Positions 53,738 through 63,548 of a stretch of 64,000 nucleotides of DNA are shown piece by piece. The translations under genes and the position numbers were made by a program. The DNA lies in assembly GCF_009711225.1 (NCBI RefSeq), contig NZ_WMIE01000001.1, forward strand, positions 62,001 through 126,000, read 5' to 3'. Under the pieces are notes generated by a model. That model was not told the DNA's origin and searched no databases. It was given only the letters and a program-made list of their open reading frames with translations. Source of the stretch: Paracoccus aestuariivivens (GTDB lineage Bacteria; Pseudomonadota; Alphaproteobacteria; Rhodobacterales; Rhodobacteraceae). Every line of letters begins with the position of its first letter. Within the stretch, counting starts at the first letter, position 1.

Positions 53738-55447
53738 CTATTCAGCGCCGATCAACCCCATGGATTCCAGTTTCAGCAAGACCTGCTGCGCCGCGTAATC
53801 GACATCGAACCCTTCGGTCTGGATGCGCAATTCGGGGTTCTGCGGCGCTTCATAGGGGTCCGAGATACCGGTGAACTCGGTAATCTTGCCCGCCCGCGCC
53901 AAGGCATAAAGCCCCTTGCGGTCGCGCCGCTCGCATTCCTCGACCGAGGTCGCCACATGCACCTCGATGAAGGCCCCGTAATCCTCGACCATGTCGCGCA
54001 CGGCACGTCGCGTCGCTGCATAGGGCGCGATCGGCGCACAGATCGCGATACCGCCATTCTTGGTGATCTCAGATGCGACATAGCCGATGCGCCTGATGTT
54101 GATATCGCGATGCTCTTTCGAAAAGCCCAACTCGCTCGACAGGTGCTTCCGGACCACATCGCCGTCCAGCAGCGTCACCGGACGCCCGCCCATCTCCATC
54201 AGCTTGACCATCAACGCATTGGCGATGGTCGATTTCCCCGACCCCGACAGGCCGGTGAAAAACACCGTGAACCCCTGCTGGCTGCGCGCCGGAGAGGTCC
54301 GGCGCAATTGCGTCACCACCTCGGGGAAGCTGAACCATTCGGGAATGTCCAAACCCTCGCGCAAGCGGCGGCGCAACTCGGTCCCCGAGATATTCAGCAC
54401 CGTCACCCCGTCCCCGATCTCGTCGGCGGGCTCGTATTGGGCGCGCTCCTGCACATAGACCATATGCTTGAAATCGACCATTTCGACGCCGATTTCCTCC
54501 TGATGGCGGCGGAACATGTCCTGCGCCTCGTAGGGGCCGTAGAAATCCTCGCCCTTGCTGTTCTTGCCGGGCCCCGCGTGGTCGCGCCCGACGATCATAT
54601 GGGTCAACCCGTGATTGCGCCGGATGATGCCATGCCAGACCGCCTCGCGCGGGCCAGCCATCCGCATGGCAAGGTTCAGCAGGCTCAGATGCGTCGTCGA
54701 ATGGGGATATTTGTCCAGCACCGCCTCGTAGCAGCGGACGCGGGTGAAGTGGTCCACATCGCCCGGCTTCGTCATGCCCACGACCGGATGGATCAGCAGA
54801 TTGGCCTGCGTCGCGCGTGCGGCGCGAAAGGTCAGTTCCTGATGCGCGCGGTGCAACGGATTGCGGGTCTGGAACGCCACCACCCGCCGCCAGCCCAGCT
54901 TGCGGAAATGGCTGCGCAGCTCGTTCGGACTGTCCCGCCGCGCCCGAAAATCGTAATGCGTGGGGGCCTGCAACCCCTTGATCTTGCCGCCCAGATAGAC
55001 CGGCCCCGCGACATGATGCAGGTAATGCACCGAAGGATGCGCCTCGTCATCCGCGCCAAAGACCATCTCGGCCTCGCGCGATTTGTCGGGATTCCATTTG
55101 TCGGTAACCGACAGGATGGCAAGGATCACCCCCTCGGGATCGCGCAGCGCAATATCCTGCCCCGTCTCGATCCCGTCGGCAAAGCTTTGGCTGACATCCA
55201 GCGTGATCGGCATCGGCCACAGATAGCCCGAGCCCAGCCGCATTTCCTTAAGCACGCCATTGTAATCCGCCTCGGTCAGGAAGCCTTTCAGCGGAAAGAA
55301 CCCGCCATTCATCAGCAGTTCCAGATCGCAGACCTGCCGCGCCGTCAGATCCCATGAGGGCAGGTTCCCCGCCTCGGACTTCAGCCGGTCGGCGGCCTCG
55401 GGGCTGACGTAAAGTTCCGGAATCGGGACGAGATTGGGCAGGGTCAT
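53738..55447 (-). CDS. Fused ATP sulfurylase/APS kinase
   Basis: 569 residues. Residues 1-385 are a Sat-type ATP sulfurylase with the PUA-like N-terminus, QTRNPLH (193-199) and GRDH (287-290). Residues 393-569 are an APS kinase with P-loop GLSGSGKST (399-407), the LDGDVVRKHLSSELGFSKEHRD block and ISDPYEAPQNPEL. Together they turn sulfate into PAPS for cysteine synthesis or sulfation. The fused form is usual in Rhodobacterales. Confidence 0.94.
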   Translation of the reverse strand: MTLPNLVPIPELYVSPEAADRLKSEAGNLPSWDLTARQVCDLELLMNGGFFPLKGFLTEADYNGVLKEMRLGSGYLWPMPITLDVSQSFADGIETGQDIALRDPEGVILAILSVTDKWNPDKSREAEMVFGADDEAHPSVHYLHHVAGPVYLGGKIKGLQAPTHYDFRARRDSPNELRSHFRKLGWRRVVAFQTRNPLHRAHQELTFRAARATQANLLIHPVVGMTKPGDVDHFTRVRCYEAVLDKYPHSTTHLSLLNLAMRMAGPREAVWHGIIRRNHGLTHMIVGRDHAGPGKNSKGEDFYGPYEAQDMFRRHQEEIGVEMVDFKHMVYVQERAQYEPADEIGDGVTVLNISGTELRRRLREGLDIPEWFSFPEVVTQLRRTSPARSQQGFTVFFTGLSGSGKSTIANALMVKLMEMGGRPVTLLDGDVVRKHLSSELGFSKEHRDINIRRIGYVASEITKNGGIAICAPIAPYAATRRAVRDMVEDYGAFIEVHVATSVEECERRDRKGLYALARAGKITEFTGISDPYEAPQNPELRIQTEGFDVDYAAQQVLLKLESMGLIGAE

Positions 55448-55515
55448 CGGCTTCTCGACGTTTGGAATGCTGCGGCCAGATTGACCAGCCCGCGCCCGCC
55501 TTTCAACCGCCCATG

Positions 55516-55542
55516 CAAAAGGCCGGGACAAATGCCCCGGCC
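55516..55542 (-). terminator. Intrinsic terminator of trxB
   Basis: GGCCGGG (55521-55527) pairs with CCCGGCC (55536-55542). AAAA at 55517-55520 gives a U4 tract after the stem on the minus strand, 22 nt beyond the trxB stop. Confidence 0.75.
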
Positions 55543-55563
55543 CTCGCAATCCTGAACCGCAGA

Positions 55564-56613
<1,050 letters not shown>

Positions 56614-56742
56614 TCACCCCCGCCGCGTCATGCAATGCACCCGCAAGGCAACCGCGTCGGCGGAAATAATATTGCGCAACCGGACCCGGCAAGATAGCTT
56701 CCGGCAAGGTTTCGGGCAAATACAAGGCCCAAGAGGAATAGA

Positions 56743-57240
56743 ATGAGCGCCGCCCGACTGGACGAGATCGACCGCAAAATCCTAGCCGAGCTTCAGTCCG
56801 ACGGTCGCATGACCAATGTCGAACTGGCCCGCCGTGTCGGCATCTCGGCCCCGCCCTGCCTGCGCCGCGTCCGCGCGCTCGAGGAAGCGGGCTTCATCAC
56901 CGGCTATCACGCCGACATCAACGCGCATGAACTGGGCTTCGATGTGCAGGTTTTTGCCAGCGTGCGTCTGGTCAGCCAGTCGGAAAAAGACCTCGCTGCG
57001 TTCGAGGCTCTGGCCCGCGAATGGCCGCTGGTCCGCGAATGCCACATGCTGAATGGCGAGATCGACTTCATCCTGAAATGCGTCTCGCCCGACCTGCCCA
57101 GCTTCCAGCGCTTCCTGACCGAATGCCTGACCTCGGCCCCGAACGTGGCTTCGGTCAAGACCAGCCTTGTGATCCGCTGCGCCAAATCCGAACCGGGCGT
57201 GCCGTTTTCCGTGGTCGAGCAACGCGCCGCCGCAAGCTAG
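56743..57240 (+). CDS. Lrp/AsnC-family transcriptional regulator
   Basis: 165 residues. The N-terminal helix-turn-helix is LDEIDRKILAELQSDGRMTNVELARRVGISAPPCLRRVRALEEAGFI. A C-terminal RAM domain follows (VQVFASVRLVSQSEKDLAAFE ... CHMLNGEIDFILKCVSPDL), which senses amino acids in this family. It probably regulates itself and perhaps trxB across the 165-nt divergent gap. AAGAGGAA precedes the ATG. Its stop interleaves with the next gene via CTAG. Confidence 0.92.
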   Translation: MSAARLDEIDRKILAELQSDGRMTNVELARRVGISAPPCLRRVRALEEAGFITGYHADINAHELGFDVQVFASVRLVSQSEKDLAAFEALAREWPLVRECHMLNGEIDFILKCVSPDLPSFQRFLTECLTSAPNVASVKTSLVIRCAKSEPGVPFSVVEQRAAAS

Positions 57241-58196
57241 TCGCCGCTTGCCGCCTGACTGAAGGTGAAATCCTCGGTCGCGACCCGCTTTTCGTTCAGC
57301 ATCGCCAGCAACCGCGCCTTCACCTCGGCGTGGTTCTGGTCGATCATGCCGTGCAATTCGGTCTCGAAATCGTCGCGGTTGAAATATTCGTCGATATTCA
57401 CGATGGCCGCATCCGCGCCGAACCAGATCACCGCCGCCGCCCCTGCCCCGCAGATCACACTGGCAATCGGTCCTCCGGGCGAACACACCGCCGCGCCGGT
57501 CGCCGCGCCGCCCCCGATTCCGGTCGCCTTGACCGCGCCCTTGGCTGCGGCCTTGCTGGCGACCTTGGTCGCCATTTTCTTGGCCATGGTCGCCGCCACC
57601 GCCTTGATCGCGGGCTTTGCCGCAACCGTCATCGCCACCGCCACCGGAGCGGTGATGGCCACGCGGTTGATCGCATCCTGCTGGATACTGCGCGTCACAT
57701 CGCCAAGCGCGATTCCCGCGCCCGCGCCCTGCAACTCGGTCTGGATCTGCTGATCCAGCCGCGCCGTGAAACTGGCCAGAAATCCCGCATCCAGATCGTC
57801 GGCGACCTTGCCTAGGCCCGCGGCCAGATCGGGAAACAGCCGCGATTCCATCGCATCGCCCATCTGGCCCAAAGCCGCCGAGCCGAGTTCGGTATATTCG
57901 CCCAGCACGCTGTAATGGAACTCGGCATAGGAGGGGATGCCCGCATAGACGGGCGCGTAAGCTGCCGCCAACAACTGGTCCAGCCGCGCGGCCTGCGCCT
58001 GATAGGCCGCCTCTCCGGCGTCGCGGATCATCGCCTCGATGCGGGATTGCGGGATCTCGCGCGGCGCGGGCGGGATGATGCGCGCCACGACCGGATGATC
58101 GCGCATCGCGGCCAGCACGGACAGCCCGATGACGATGACGGCCAGCAGCCCGATCACCGCCCAGAAACTGCGCGCGAACAGGTGCTGCCGTTTCAT
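57237..58196 (-). CDS. Membrane-anchored protein of unknown function (second gene of an uncharacterised pair)
   Basis: 319 residues. One membrane helix lies at 10-32 (FWAVIGLLAVIVIGLSVLAAM). A helical region of about 120 residues with a repeated YAPVYAGIPSYAEFHYS segment follows. Next is an Ala/Gly/Lys-rich stretch (about 180-250: KPAIKAVAATMAKKMATKVASKAAAKGAVKATG, then GGGAATGAAV) that could insert in a membrane as a hairpin. The C-terminus is acidic. I recognise no family with a known role. Start overlaps the upstream gene (ATGA at 58193-58196). Confidence 0.7.
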   Translation of the reverse strand: MKRQHLFARSFWAVIGLLAVIVIGLSVLAAMRDHPVVARIIPPAPREIPQSRIEAMIRDAGEAAYQAQAARLDQLLAAAYAPVYAGIPSYAEFHYSVLGEYTELGSAALGQMGDAMESRLFPDLAAGLGKVADDLDAGFLASFTARLDQQIQTELQGAGAGIALGDVTRSIQQDAINRVAITAPVAVAMTVAAKPAIKAVAATMAKKMATKVASKAAAKGAVKATGIGGGAATGAAVCSPGGPIASVICGAGAAAVIWFGADAAIVNIDEYFNRDDFETELHGMIDQNHAEVKARLLAMLNEKRVATEDFTFSQAASGD

Positions 58197-58954
58197 TCGT
58201 CCCGACCCGAGATCAACCGACCGAACTCCATCACCGCGACGAAACTGCGCGCGACCACGAACGAGACCAGCGCCGCATCGACGCTGAAGATCAGCCCGAC
58301 CCACAGCGCCTCGCGATGCTGCGCGGCCAGCCACAGCTTCGCCCCGTCGAGTGCCGCGAACAACCCCAGCCCCTCGCGCAGCCAGCCGGCGCGCGGCGGC
58401 AATTGCGCGATCTGCGCGGCGACCGCCTCGGACAAGCCGACCGAGGTGATCTCGTGCGGGACCGCAATCACCGCCCAGTTCAGCCAGACCAGTGGCAACA
58501 GCGCCAGCAAAGCCGCCACCGTGCTACCGATCCCATGTCCCATGACCCGCGCGAAAGGGGGCGTCAGGCTGCGCCCAAGCACGCGGATGGCCCATTGGCT
58601 CAGCAGCCCCGCCACGACGCAAAGCGCCAGCAGTACCGCGATGACCAACGGCGGCGAACGCAACGCGACCCATGCCAGAACCGGCACGCCGACCAGCACC
58701 GAGGCCCCAGCCGTCAGCCCCGCCCCCATCCTTCCGGTGAACCAATGCCCCAGCGCCGAGCCGGGGATGACCACCACCTCCAGCTCTGCGCGCCTGCGCG
58801 ATAATCTGGGCCGGTACACCCCCAGCCAGATCGCCACGCCCAGCGCCACCAGCGCCAAAGCCGCCCAGTCGCTGTAGGAAAATCCCAAACGCCACGCCGC
58901 CAGCGGCACCAGCAGCAGGACCAAAGCCCTCGCGATTTCCACCAGCGCGGGCAT
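58193..58954 (-). CDS. Multi-pass membrane protein of unknown function (first gene of an uncharacterised pair)
   Basis: 253 residues with about six membrane helices: two near the N-terminus, a cytoplasmic RPRLSRRRAELEV loop, then GRMGAGLTAGASVLVGVPVLAW and three more, ending with a charged tail FGRLISGRDE. I recognise no motif or transporter signature. It starts at ATG 58954 directly behind an in-frame GTG. The GTACAC array B begins 19 bp upstream, so its promoter is probably under that array. Co-transcribed with the next gene. Confidence 0.7.
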   Translation of the reverse strand: MPALVEIARALVLLLVPLAAWRLGFSYSDWAALALVALGVAIWLGVYRPRLSRRRAELEVVVIPGSALGHWFTGRMGAGLTAGASVLVGVPVLAWVALRSPPLVIAVLLALCVVAGLLSQWAIRVLGRSLTPPFARVMGHGIGSTVAALLALLPLVWLNWAVIAVPHEITSVGLSEAVAAQIAQLPPRAGWLREGLGLFAALDGAKLWLAAQHREALWVGLIFSVDAALVSFVVARSFVAVMEFGRLISGRDE

Positions 58955-58973
58955 CACTCTTGTCCGACGCGCG

Positions 58974-59001
58974 GTGTACAGGCAGTGTACGGGCTGTGTA
59001 C
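58974..59001. repeat. GTACAC array B, 11-bp period
   Basis: Units GTGTAC start at 58974, 58985 and 58996, separated by 5-nt GC-rich spacers; read on the minus strand they are GTACAC. Period and unit are identical to array A (29379-29417). The array lies 19-47 bp upstream of the start codon of the unknown membrane operon. TTGAAG is 17-18 bp before the first unit on the minus strand, so the array overlaps the expected -10. Confidence 0.65.
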
Positions 59002-59078
59002 GTCTGCCACAGGACGTTTTTCTTCAATATCAGATAGTTGCTCCGGACGTTGCATGACGGGCGAACGCACCCGTTGCA

Positions 59079-59843
59079 TCAAAGCCGGATGACCGAAATC
59101 AGCCGTCCGTAATCCGCCTCGTGGTTATGGGTGGTGCGGCGATACGAGAAGAACCGGTCCGGTTCGCTATAGGTGCAATGCCGCGTCCATTCGGCTTCGA
59201 CACCCGCTTCGCGCAACCGCATCAAGCCGAATCCGGGCAGATCGAACATCGGCTTGCCATTCGGTCCGCCTGCAAAGAAACGGTGGTGATCCGCGTCTTC
59301 CGCCAGCACTTCCTCCATGAATTCATTGCCGACCTCATAGGCTTTCTGGCTGATGCACGGCCCGATGACGGCACGGATTCGGGTCGCGCCCAGATCGGTC
59401 ATCGCCCCGACCGCCGCCTCGATCACGCCCGACAGCGCGCCGCGCCAACCGGCATGGACCGCACCGATCACACCCGCCTCGGGATCGGCCAGCAGGATCG
59501 GCTGGCAATCCGCCGTCAGAACCGCCAGCGCGATTCCCTGCTGGTCGGTCACGATGCCATCGACACGAATCTTTGAAAAATCAATTGGTTCATCGCCCGC
59601 GCGCAGCACAGCGACATCCGGCGAATGGACCTGATGCACCGTCGCCATGCGGTTCGGGGCCACGCCCATGGCATCCGCGACCCGACTGCGGTTGATCGTC
59701 ACGATCTCGCCCTGATCGCTCGAGCCGTAGCCGCAGTTCAGCCCTGCAAACAGCCCCGAGGACGCGCCGCCCTTGCGGGTAAAGAAGCCATGCCGCACGG
59801 GTTCGAGCAGCGGGTGGGTCAGGATTTCAAGCGTCGTGTGCAT
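59079..59843 (-). CDS. pgeF: Peptidoglycan editing factor PgeF (multicopper polyphenol oxidase/laccase-domain, YfiH)
   Basis: 254 residues, DUF152/YfiH fold. The zinc or copper site is made by TVHQVHSPDV (His), LTADCQPILL (Cys) and VHAGWRG (His); IGPCISQKAYEVG is also typical. Members remove wrong amino acids from peptidoglycan precursors or act as purine nucleoside phosphorylases. Its start lies inside the 3' end of the methyltransferase gene (17-nt overlap), as part of the lgt operon. Confidence 0.93.
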   Translation of the reverse strand: MHTTLEILTHPLLEPVRHGFFTRKGGASSGLFAGLNCGYGSSDQGEIVTINRSRVADAMGVAPNRMATVHQVHSPDVAVLRAGDEPIDFSKIRVDGIVTDQQGIALAVLTADCQPILLADPEAGVIGAVHAGWRGALSGVIEAAVGAMTDLGATRIRAVIGPCISQKAYEVGNEFMEEVLAEDADHHRFFAGGPNGKPMFDLPGFGLMRLREAGVEAEWTRHCTYSEPDRFFSYRRTTHNHEADYGRLISVIRL

Positions 59844-60885
59844 GAGGCTCCAAGGGATCGAAACCGGGCGGCACCGGAGCATTGGGCACCCAGAACGCCA
59901 GAACTTTGAATAGCTGACCCATTTCCTCTGGCGCGGTCAAGCGATGAAGCGCGGCCATGGCGCCAGCATCTCCGGCCTGCGCCAAACGCTCGGCCCGCGC
60001 GGCGATGCCCAACCGCCCCAGCCATTCGCCTTGCGTGATCATCCGCGAAGACATTGCCCCCACCCTTTGCGCCGTCATCGCCAAAGGCAGAAAATCGACA
60101 TGCGCCGTCAGATCCGCTTCGCCCGGATGGGCCAATGGATCTTCGGGAAGGTGCTCGCGAAGCGCTTGAAAACTATCGCCTTTTCCGTTCCAGTTTCCGT
60201 AATCAAGCATGATGGCACAGCCGCCGAACGCCGCGATCCGGCCCGCAATTTCGGCCGCAACAGGCGCGGCGCCCGGGCACAGCTCGCGGATTTCGCCCTC
60301 GGGAGCGGCGGCCCCTGCCTCGGGCGCCGCAAGTCCAAGCGTCAGCTGTCCATCGGGGTCCAAGGCCACGATCCGTTCGGACCAGCCCTGCGCAACACGT
60401 TGATATTGCTTGATCGGAAGCGCATCGAAGAACTCGTTCGCGACCAGAAACAAGGGTTGCGCCGGAAGGTCGGCCGCGTTGTCCAGATGGGTGATCTGGC
60501 CCAACTTCTTGCGCTGCATCTGACGCAAATGCGCCGAGGCCTCGATCAGCGTGACTTCGGCCGCTTCAATCATACCCGGCACGATCCGGATCGTGCGCAG
60601 GATATCGGCCATCAGCGTCCCCCGCCCCGGCCCGATCTCGGCCAAGGTAAAGGGCTTCGGCGCCCCCTGATCCAGCCAGGCCTGAGCCAACGCAAGCCCG
60701 ACCATCTCGCCGAACATCTGGCTGATTTCCGGAGCGGTGGTGAAATCCCCCGCCGCGCCAAAGGGATCGCGGGTCGCGTAATAGCCATGTTCGGGATGCA
60801 GCAGGCAAAGCTGCATATATTCATCCAGCCGCATCGGCCCCGTCAGCCGGATACGCGAGGCGATCAGCCGCCCGAGCGGCGTCAT
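59827..60885 (-). CDS. SAM-dependent methyltransferase, NDUFAF7/MidA family
   Basis: 352 residues. The family start is [46 protein letters not shown]. The SAM-binding motif is [16 protein letters not shown], and [14 protein letters not shown] follows. The mitochondrial relative NDUFAF7 methylates an Arg of complex I subunit NDUFS2, so a role in complex I assembly is plausible. It overlaps lgt (ATGA at 60882-60885) and pgeF. Confidence 0.93.
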   Translation of the reverse strand: MTPLGRLIASRIRLTGPMRLDEYMQLCLLHPEHGYYATRDPFGAAGDFTTAPEISQMFGEMVGLALAQAWLDQGAPKPFTLAEIGPGRGTLMADILRTIRIVPGMIEAAEVTLIEASAHLRQMQRKKLGQITHLDNAADLPAQPLFLVANEFFDALPIKQYQRVAQGWSERIVALDPDGQLTLGLAAPEAGAAAPEGEIRELCPGAAPVAAEIAGRIAAFGGCAIMLDYGNWNGKGDSFQALREHLPEDPLAHPGEADLTAHVDFLPLAMTAQRVGAMSSRMITQGEWLGRLGIAARAERLAQAGDAGAMAALHRLTAPEEMGQLFKVLAFWVPNAPVPPGFDPLEPHAHDA

Positions 60886-61772
60886 GCGGCCACCTGTCCG
60901 ACCTGCGGCCGCCTCCGCGCATAGATCACAAAAGCCAGTCCGATCAGCACCATAGGCAGGGACAGAAGCTGCCCCATGCTAAGGCCCCAGACCGCGCCTC
61001 CGACGACATGGCCCAGCGGATTGTCTGGCGTAATGAACTGCGCATCGGCCTGCCGGAAAAACTCGACGACAAAGCGCGACAGGCCGTAGCCCATCACGAA
61101 TGTCCCCAACGCCAGTCCCGGACGCCGCAACCCGCCCCTGCGGACCAGCAAAACCAGCACGAACAGCAACAGGACGCCTTCAAGCGCGGCCTCGTAAAGC
61201 TGGCTCGGGTGACGGGCGCAGACTCCGGTCACACCTGCGCAGGTCTGGGCCGCCTCACCCGGAAAAATCACGCCCCAAGGCAGATCGGTCGGTCGGCCCC
61301 ATAGCTCGGCATTGATGAAATTGGCGACGCGCCCCAGCCCCAGCCCGATCGGCGCGGCGACGGCAAGCGCATCCGCCAGCCGCAGCGGGGCGATCTCGTG
61401 CTTGCGGCAATAGATCCACGACGCCAGAACGACGCCCAGAAAACCGCCGTGAAAGGACATACCGCCGTGCCAAAGCTGCAGGATCTGGCCGGGATTGGAC
61501 AGGTAATAGGCCGGCTCATAGAACAGCACGAAGCCAAGCCGCCCGCCCGCGACCACGCCGACAACGACCCAGGTCAGCAATTCCTCGGCCTGTTCGGGGC
61601 GCATCGGCGCACGGTCGCCCCAAAGCGCCGGACGCCGCATCAGCCAGACCAGTATCCGCCAGCCGGCAATTAGCCCGATCAGATAGGCCAGCGCATACCA
61701 GCGCAGCGAGAAGGCCATGCCGAACAGGTTGATGGTGAAGATTTCGGGCGAAATGTCGGGAAAGGGGATCAT
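60882..61772 (-). CDS. lgt: Phosphatidylglycerol--prolipoprotein diacylglyceryl transferase
   Basis: 296 residues, seven membrane helices. The Lgt signatures are [13 protein letters not shown] (catalytic His region) and [35 protein letters not shown] is also present. It attaches diacylglycerol to the lipobox Cys of prolipoproteins, of which this window holds at least five. First gene of the lgt-methyltransferase-pgeF operon. [12 protein letters not shown] is the family start. Confidence 0.96.
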   Translation of the reverse strand: MIPFPDISPEIFTINLFGMAFSLRWYALAYLIGLIAGWRILVWLMRRPALWGDRAPMRPEQAEELLTWVVVGVVAGGRLGFVLFYEPAYYLSNPGQILQLWHGGMSFHGGFLGVVLASWIYCRKHEIAPLRLADALAVAAPIGLGLGRVANFINAELWGRPTDLPWGVIFPGEAAQTCAGVTGVCARHPSQLYEAALEGVLLLFVLVLLVRRGGLRRPGLALGTFVMGYGLSRFVVEFFRQADAQFITPDNPLGHVVGGAVWGLSMGQLLSLPMVLIGLAFVIYARRRPQVGQVAA

Positions 61773-61895
61773 GGGTTCCTCGTCGTCCGGGGCGCAGGCT
61801 AGCCGCGCGGCGGGGCGTGTCAACATGCGCCGCCCGATTGAACCGCGGCCTTGTCGGGGCCATATAGGGACAAACCGATATCCGAAAGGCCCGCC

Positions 61896-62156
61896 ATGAC
61901 CGCGAACAACCGTTTATTCGACGATCTCTCGAAATTGATGACCAATGCCATGGGCGTGGCGCAGGGCGCCAAGGACGAAGCGCAAACCGCGTTCAACAGT
62001 TGGATCGACCGCTGGCTGGCCGAACGCGACTTCGTCACCCGCGAGGAATTCGAGGCCGTCCGCGAAATGGCGATCAAGGCCCGCGCCGAAAACGCCGCCC
62101 TGCAGGCCCGCCTCGACGCGCTTGAGGGTAAAAGCGGTCAGGGCACCGAGGCCTGA
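61896..62156 (+). CDS. UbiK-family accessory factor (BMFP protein)
   Basis: 86 residues. An amphipathic start ([26 protein letters not shown]) and a C-terminal coiled coil ([33 protein letters not shown]) fit the BMFP/UbiK family. In E. coli UbiK helps ubiquinone synthesis, and Brucella BMFP is membrane-fusogenic. GAAAGG precedes the ATG. Divergent from lgt and convergent with the DUF6476 gene, whose end it overlaps by 19 bp. Confidence 0.88.
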   Translation: MTANNRLFDDLSKLMTNAMGVAQGAKDEAQTAFNSWIDRWLAERDFVTREEFEAVREMAIKARAENAALQARLDALEGKSGQGTEA

Positions 62157-62446
62157 TCTTTCAATCGGCCCTGTTGGTCATATAGCAGGATCTCTCCCGC
62201 TTCCGTCACAACCACGATCCAGTCGCGGGCGAATGTGACGGCGGCGGCGGTCGCGCCTTCGGGCAACACGATCTGGTCCGGCAAATCCGGTAGCGGCGCC
62301 TCGGAAAGGCGCAACCAGAGCAGCGCCACGATCGCCAACACGCCAATTCCCATAACCGCGGCCAGCGAGGTCACGAGGATTCGCAGCCAGCGCAACATCG
62401 GCAGCGCTTCCTCAGCCCCCGGTTCCGCCCTATCATCCCGTGCCAT
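62138..62446 (-). CDS. DUF6476-type small membrane protein
   Basis: 102 residues. An acidic N-terminus leads to one membrane helix at about 20-45 (LRILVTSLAAVMGIGVLAIVALLWLRL), then a small periplasmic domain that looks like a beta-propeller fragment (LPEGATAAAVTFARDWIVVVTEAGEILLYD). Function unknown. Its ATG (62446-62444) interleaves with the ATG of the divergent pseudouridine synthase (62445-62447); a shorter start at 62398 (MLRWLRIL) is possible. Confidence 0.75.
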   Translation of the reverse strand: MARDDRAEPGAEEALPMLRWLRILVTSLAAVMGIGVLAIVALLWLRLSEAPLPDLPDQIVLPEGATAAAVTFARDWIVVVTEAGEILLYDQQGRLKDQASVP

Positions 62447-63503
62447 GCCTGAAATCCTGATCCACGTCCCCGAGGGACTTTCCGACCGGCTTGATAAGGC
62501 CCTTGCCAGCCTCGCGCCAGAGGAGGCTGCGCTATCGCGTTCGCGCCTCGCAAAACTGATCACCGAGGGCGCGGTCCACGGCCCTTCGGGTCCGGTCACC
62601 GACGGCAAAGCGAAAAGCGCAGCCGGAGAATACCGCATCGAAATCGGCGATCCCGAGCCGCTTGAAGCCATGCCCGAGGCGATTCCCCTGAACATCGCCT
62701 ATGAAGACGACGATTTGATCGTGATCGACAAGCCTGCCGGAATGGTCGTCCACCCTGCCCCCGGCGCTCCGAACGGAACGTTGGTCAACGCGCTTCTCGC
62801 CCATTGCGCCGACAGCCTTTCCGGCATTGGCGGGGCGGCGCGTCCGGGCATCGTCCACCGGATCGACAAGGAGACCTCGGGGCTTCTGGTGGTCGCCAAG
62901 ACCGACCGCGCCCATCAGGGTCTGGCCCGACAATTCGCCGATCACTCGGCGCACCGCCGCTATCTTGCCGTCGCGCATGGCATGATCGACGCGGGCGATT
63001 CGCGTCTGGGCGGCTTGAAAGGCGTCGTGTTCGAACCCGGCGGTGTGCTGCGCATCACCACCATGCTTGGCCGCCACCCCGGCGACAGGCAACGTCAAGC
63101 GGTCAGCTTCCAGCAGGGCCGCCATGCCGTCACGCGGGCCAAACTGGTCGAAAGCTTCGGCACGCCACCCTCGGCGATGCTTGTCGAATGCCGGCTGGAA
63201 ACCGGACGCACCCATCAAATCCGCGTGCATATGGCCTATGCGGGGCTGGGGCTGATCGGCGACCCGGTCTATGGTGGATCAAGAAAGCCCTCGGTCAAGG
63301 TTCTTGGGGCGAATGCTGCGGCGGCGATGGCCGCTTTCCCGCGCCAGGCGCTGCACGCCGCCGAGCTGGGTTTCCTGCATCCGGTCAGCGGCGAGATGCT
63401 GACCTTTACCAGCCCGCTGCCGGACGACATGGCGCAGCTGCTGACGATATTGCGTGGCGGTCCCGCCGCCGGTGCTTCCATCACGGAACCCGGCGCGCCA
63501 TGA
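62445..63503 (+). CDS. RluA/RluD-family 23S rRNA pseudouridine synthase
   Basis: 352 residues. An N-terminal S4-like RNA-binding domain (SDRLDKALASLAPEEAALSRSRLAKLITEGAV) is followed by the catalytic domain with GIVHRIDKETSGLLVVAKTD (catalytic Asp in HRIDKETSG) and ETGRTHQIRVHMAY. It resembles RluD, which modifies helix 69 of 23S rRNA. rpoH follows 45 nt downstream, an order seen across Rhodobacterales. Confidence 0.93.
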   Translation: MPEILIHVPEGLSDRLDKALASLAPEEAALSRSRLAKLITEGAVHGPSGPVTDGKAKSAAGEYRIEIGDPEPLEAMPEAIPLNIAYEDDDLIVIDKPAGMVVHPAPGAPNGTLVNALLAHCADSLSGIGGAARPGIVHRIDKETSGLLVVAKTDRAHQGLARQFADHSAHRRYLAVAHGMIDAGDSRLGGLKGVVFEPGGVLRITTMLGRHPGDRQRQAVSFQQGRHAVTRAKLVESFGTPPSAMLVECRLETGRTHQIRVHMAYAGLGLIGDPVYGGSRKPSVKVLGANAAAAMAAFPRQALHAAELGFLHPVSGEMLTFTSPLPDDMAQLLTILRGGPAAGASITEPGAP

Positions 63504-63548
63504 TTGCGTTCTGACAGGCCCGCCGAAGCGCGGGAAAGGGATTTAAAG

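Noticed and set aside
53669..55357. 562-codon frame antisense to sat-cysC
   Set aside because: Antisense shadow; the opposite strand has complete catalytic motifs.
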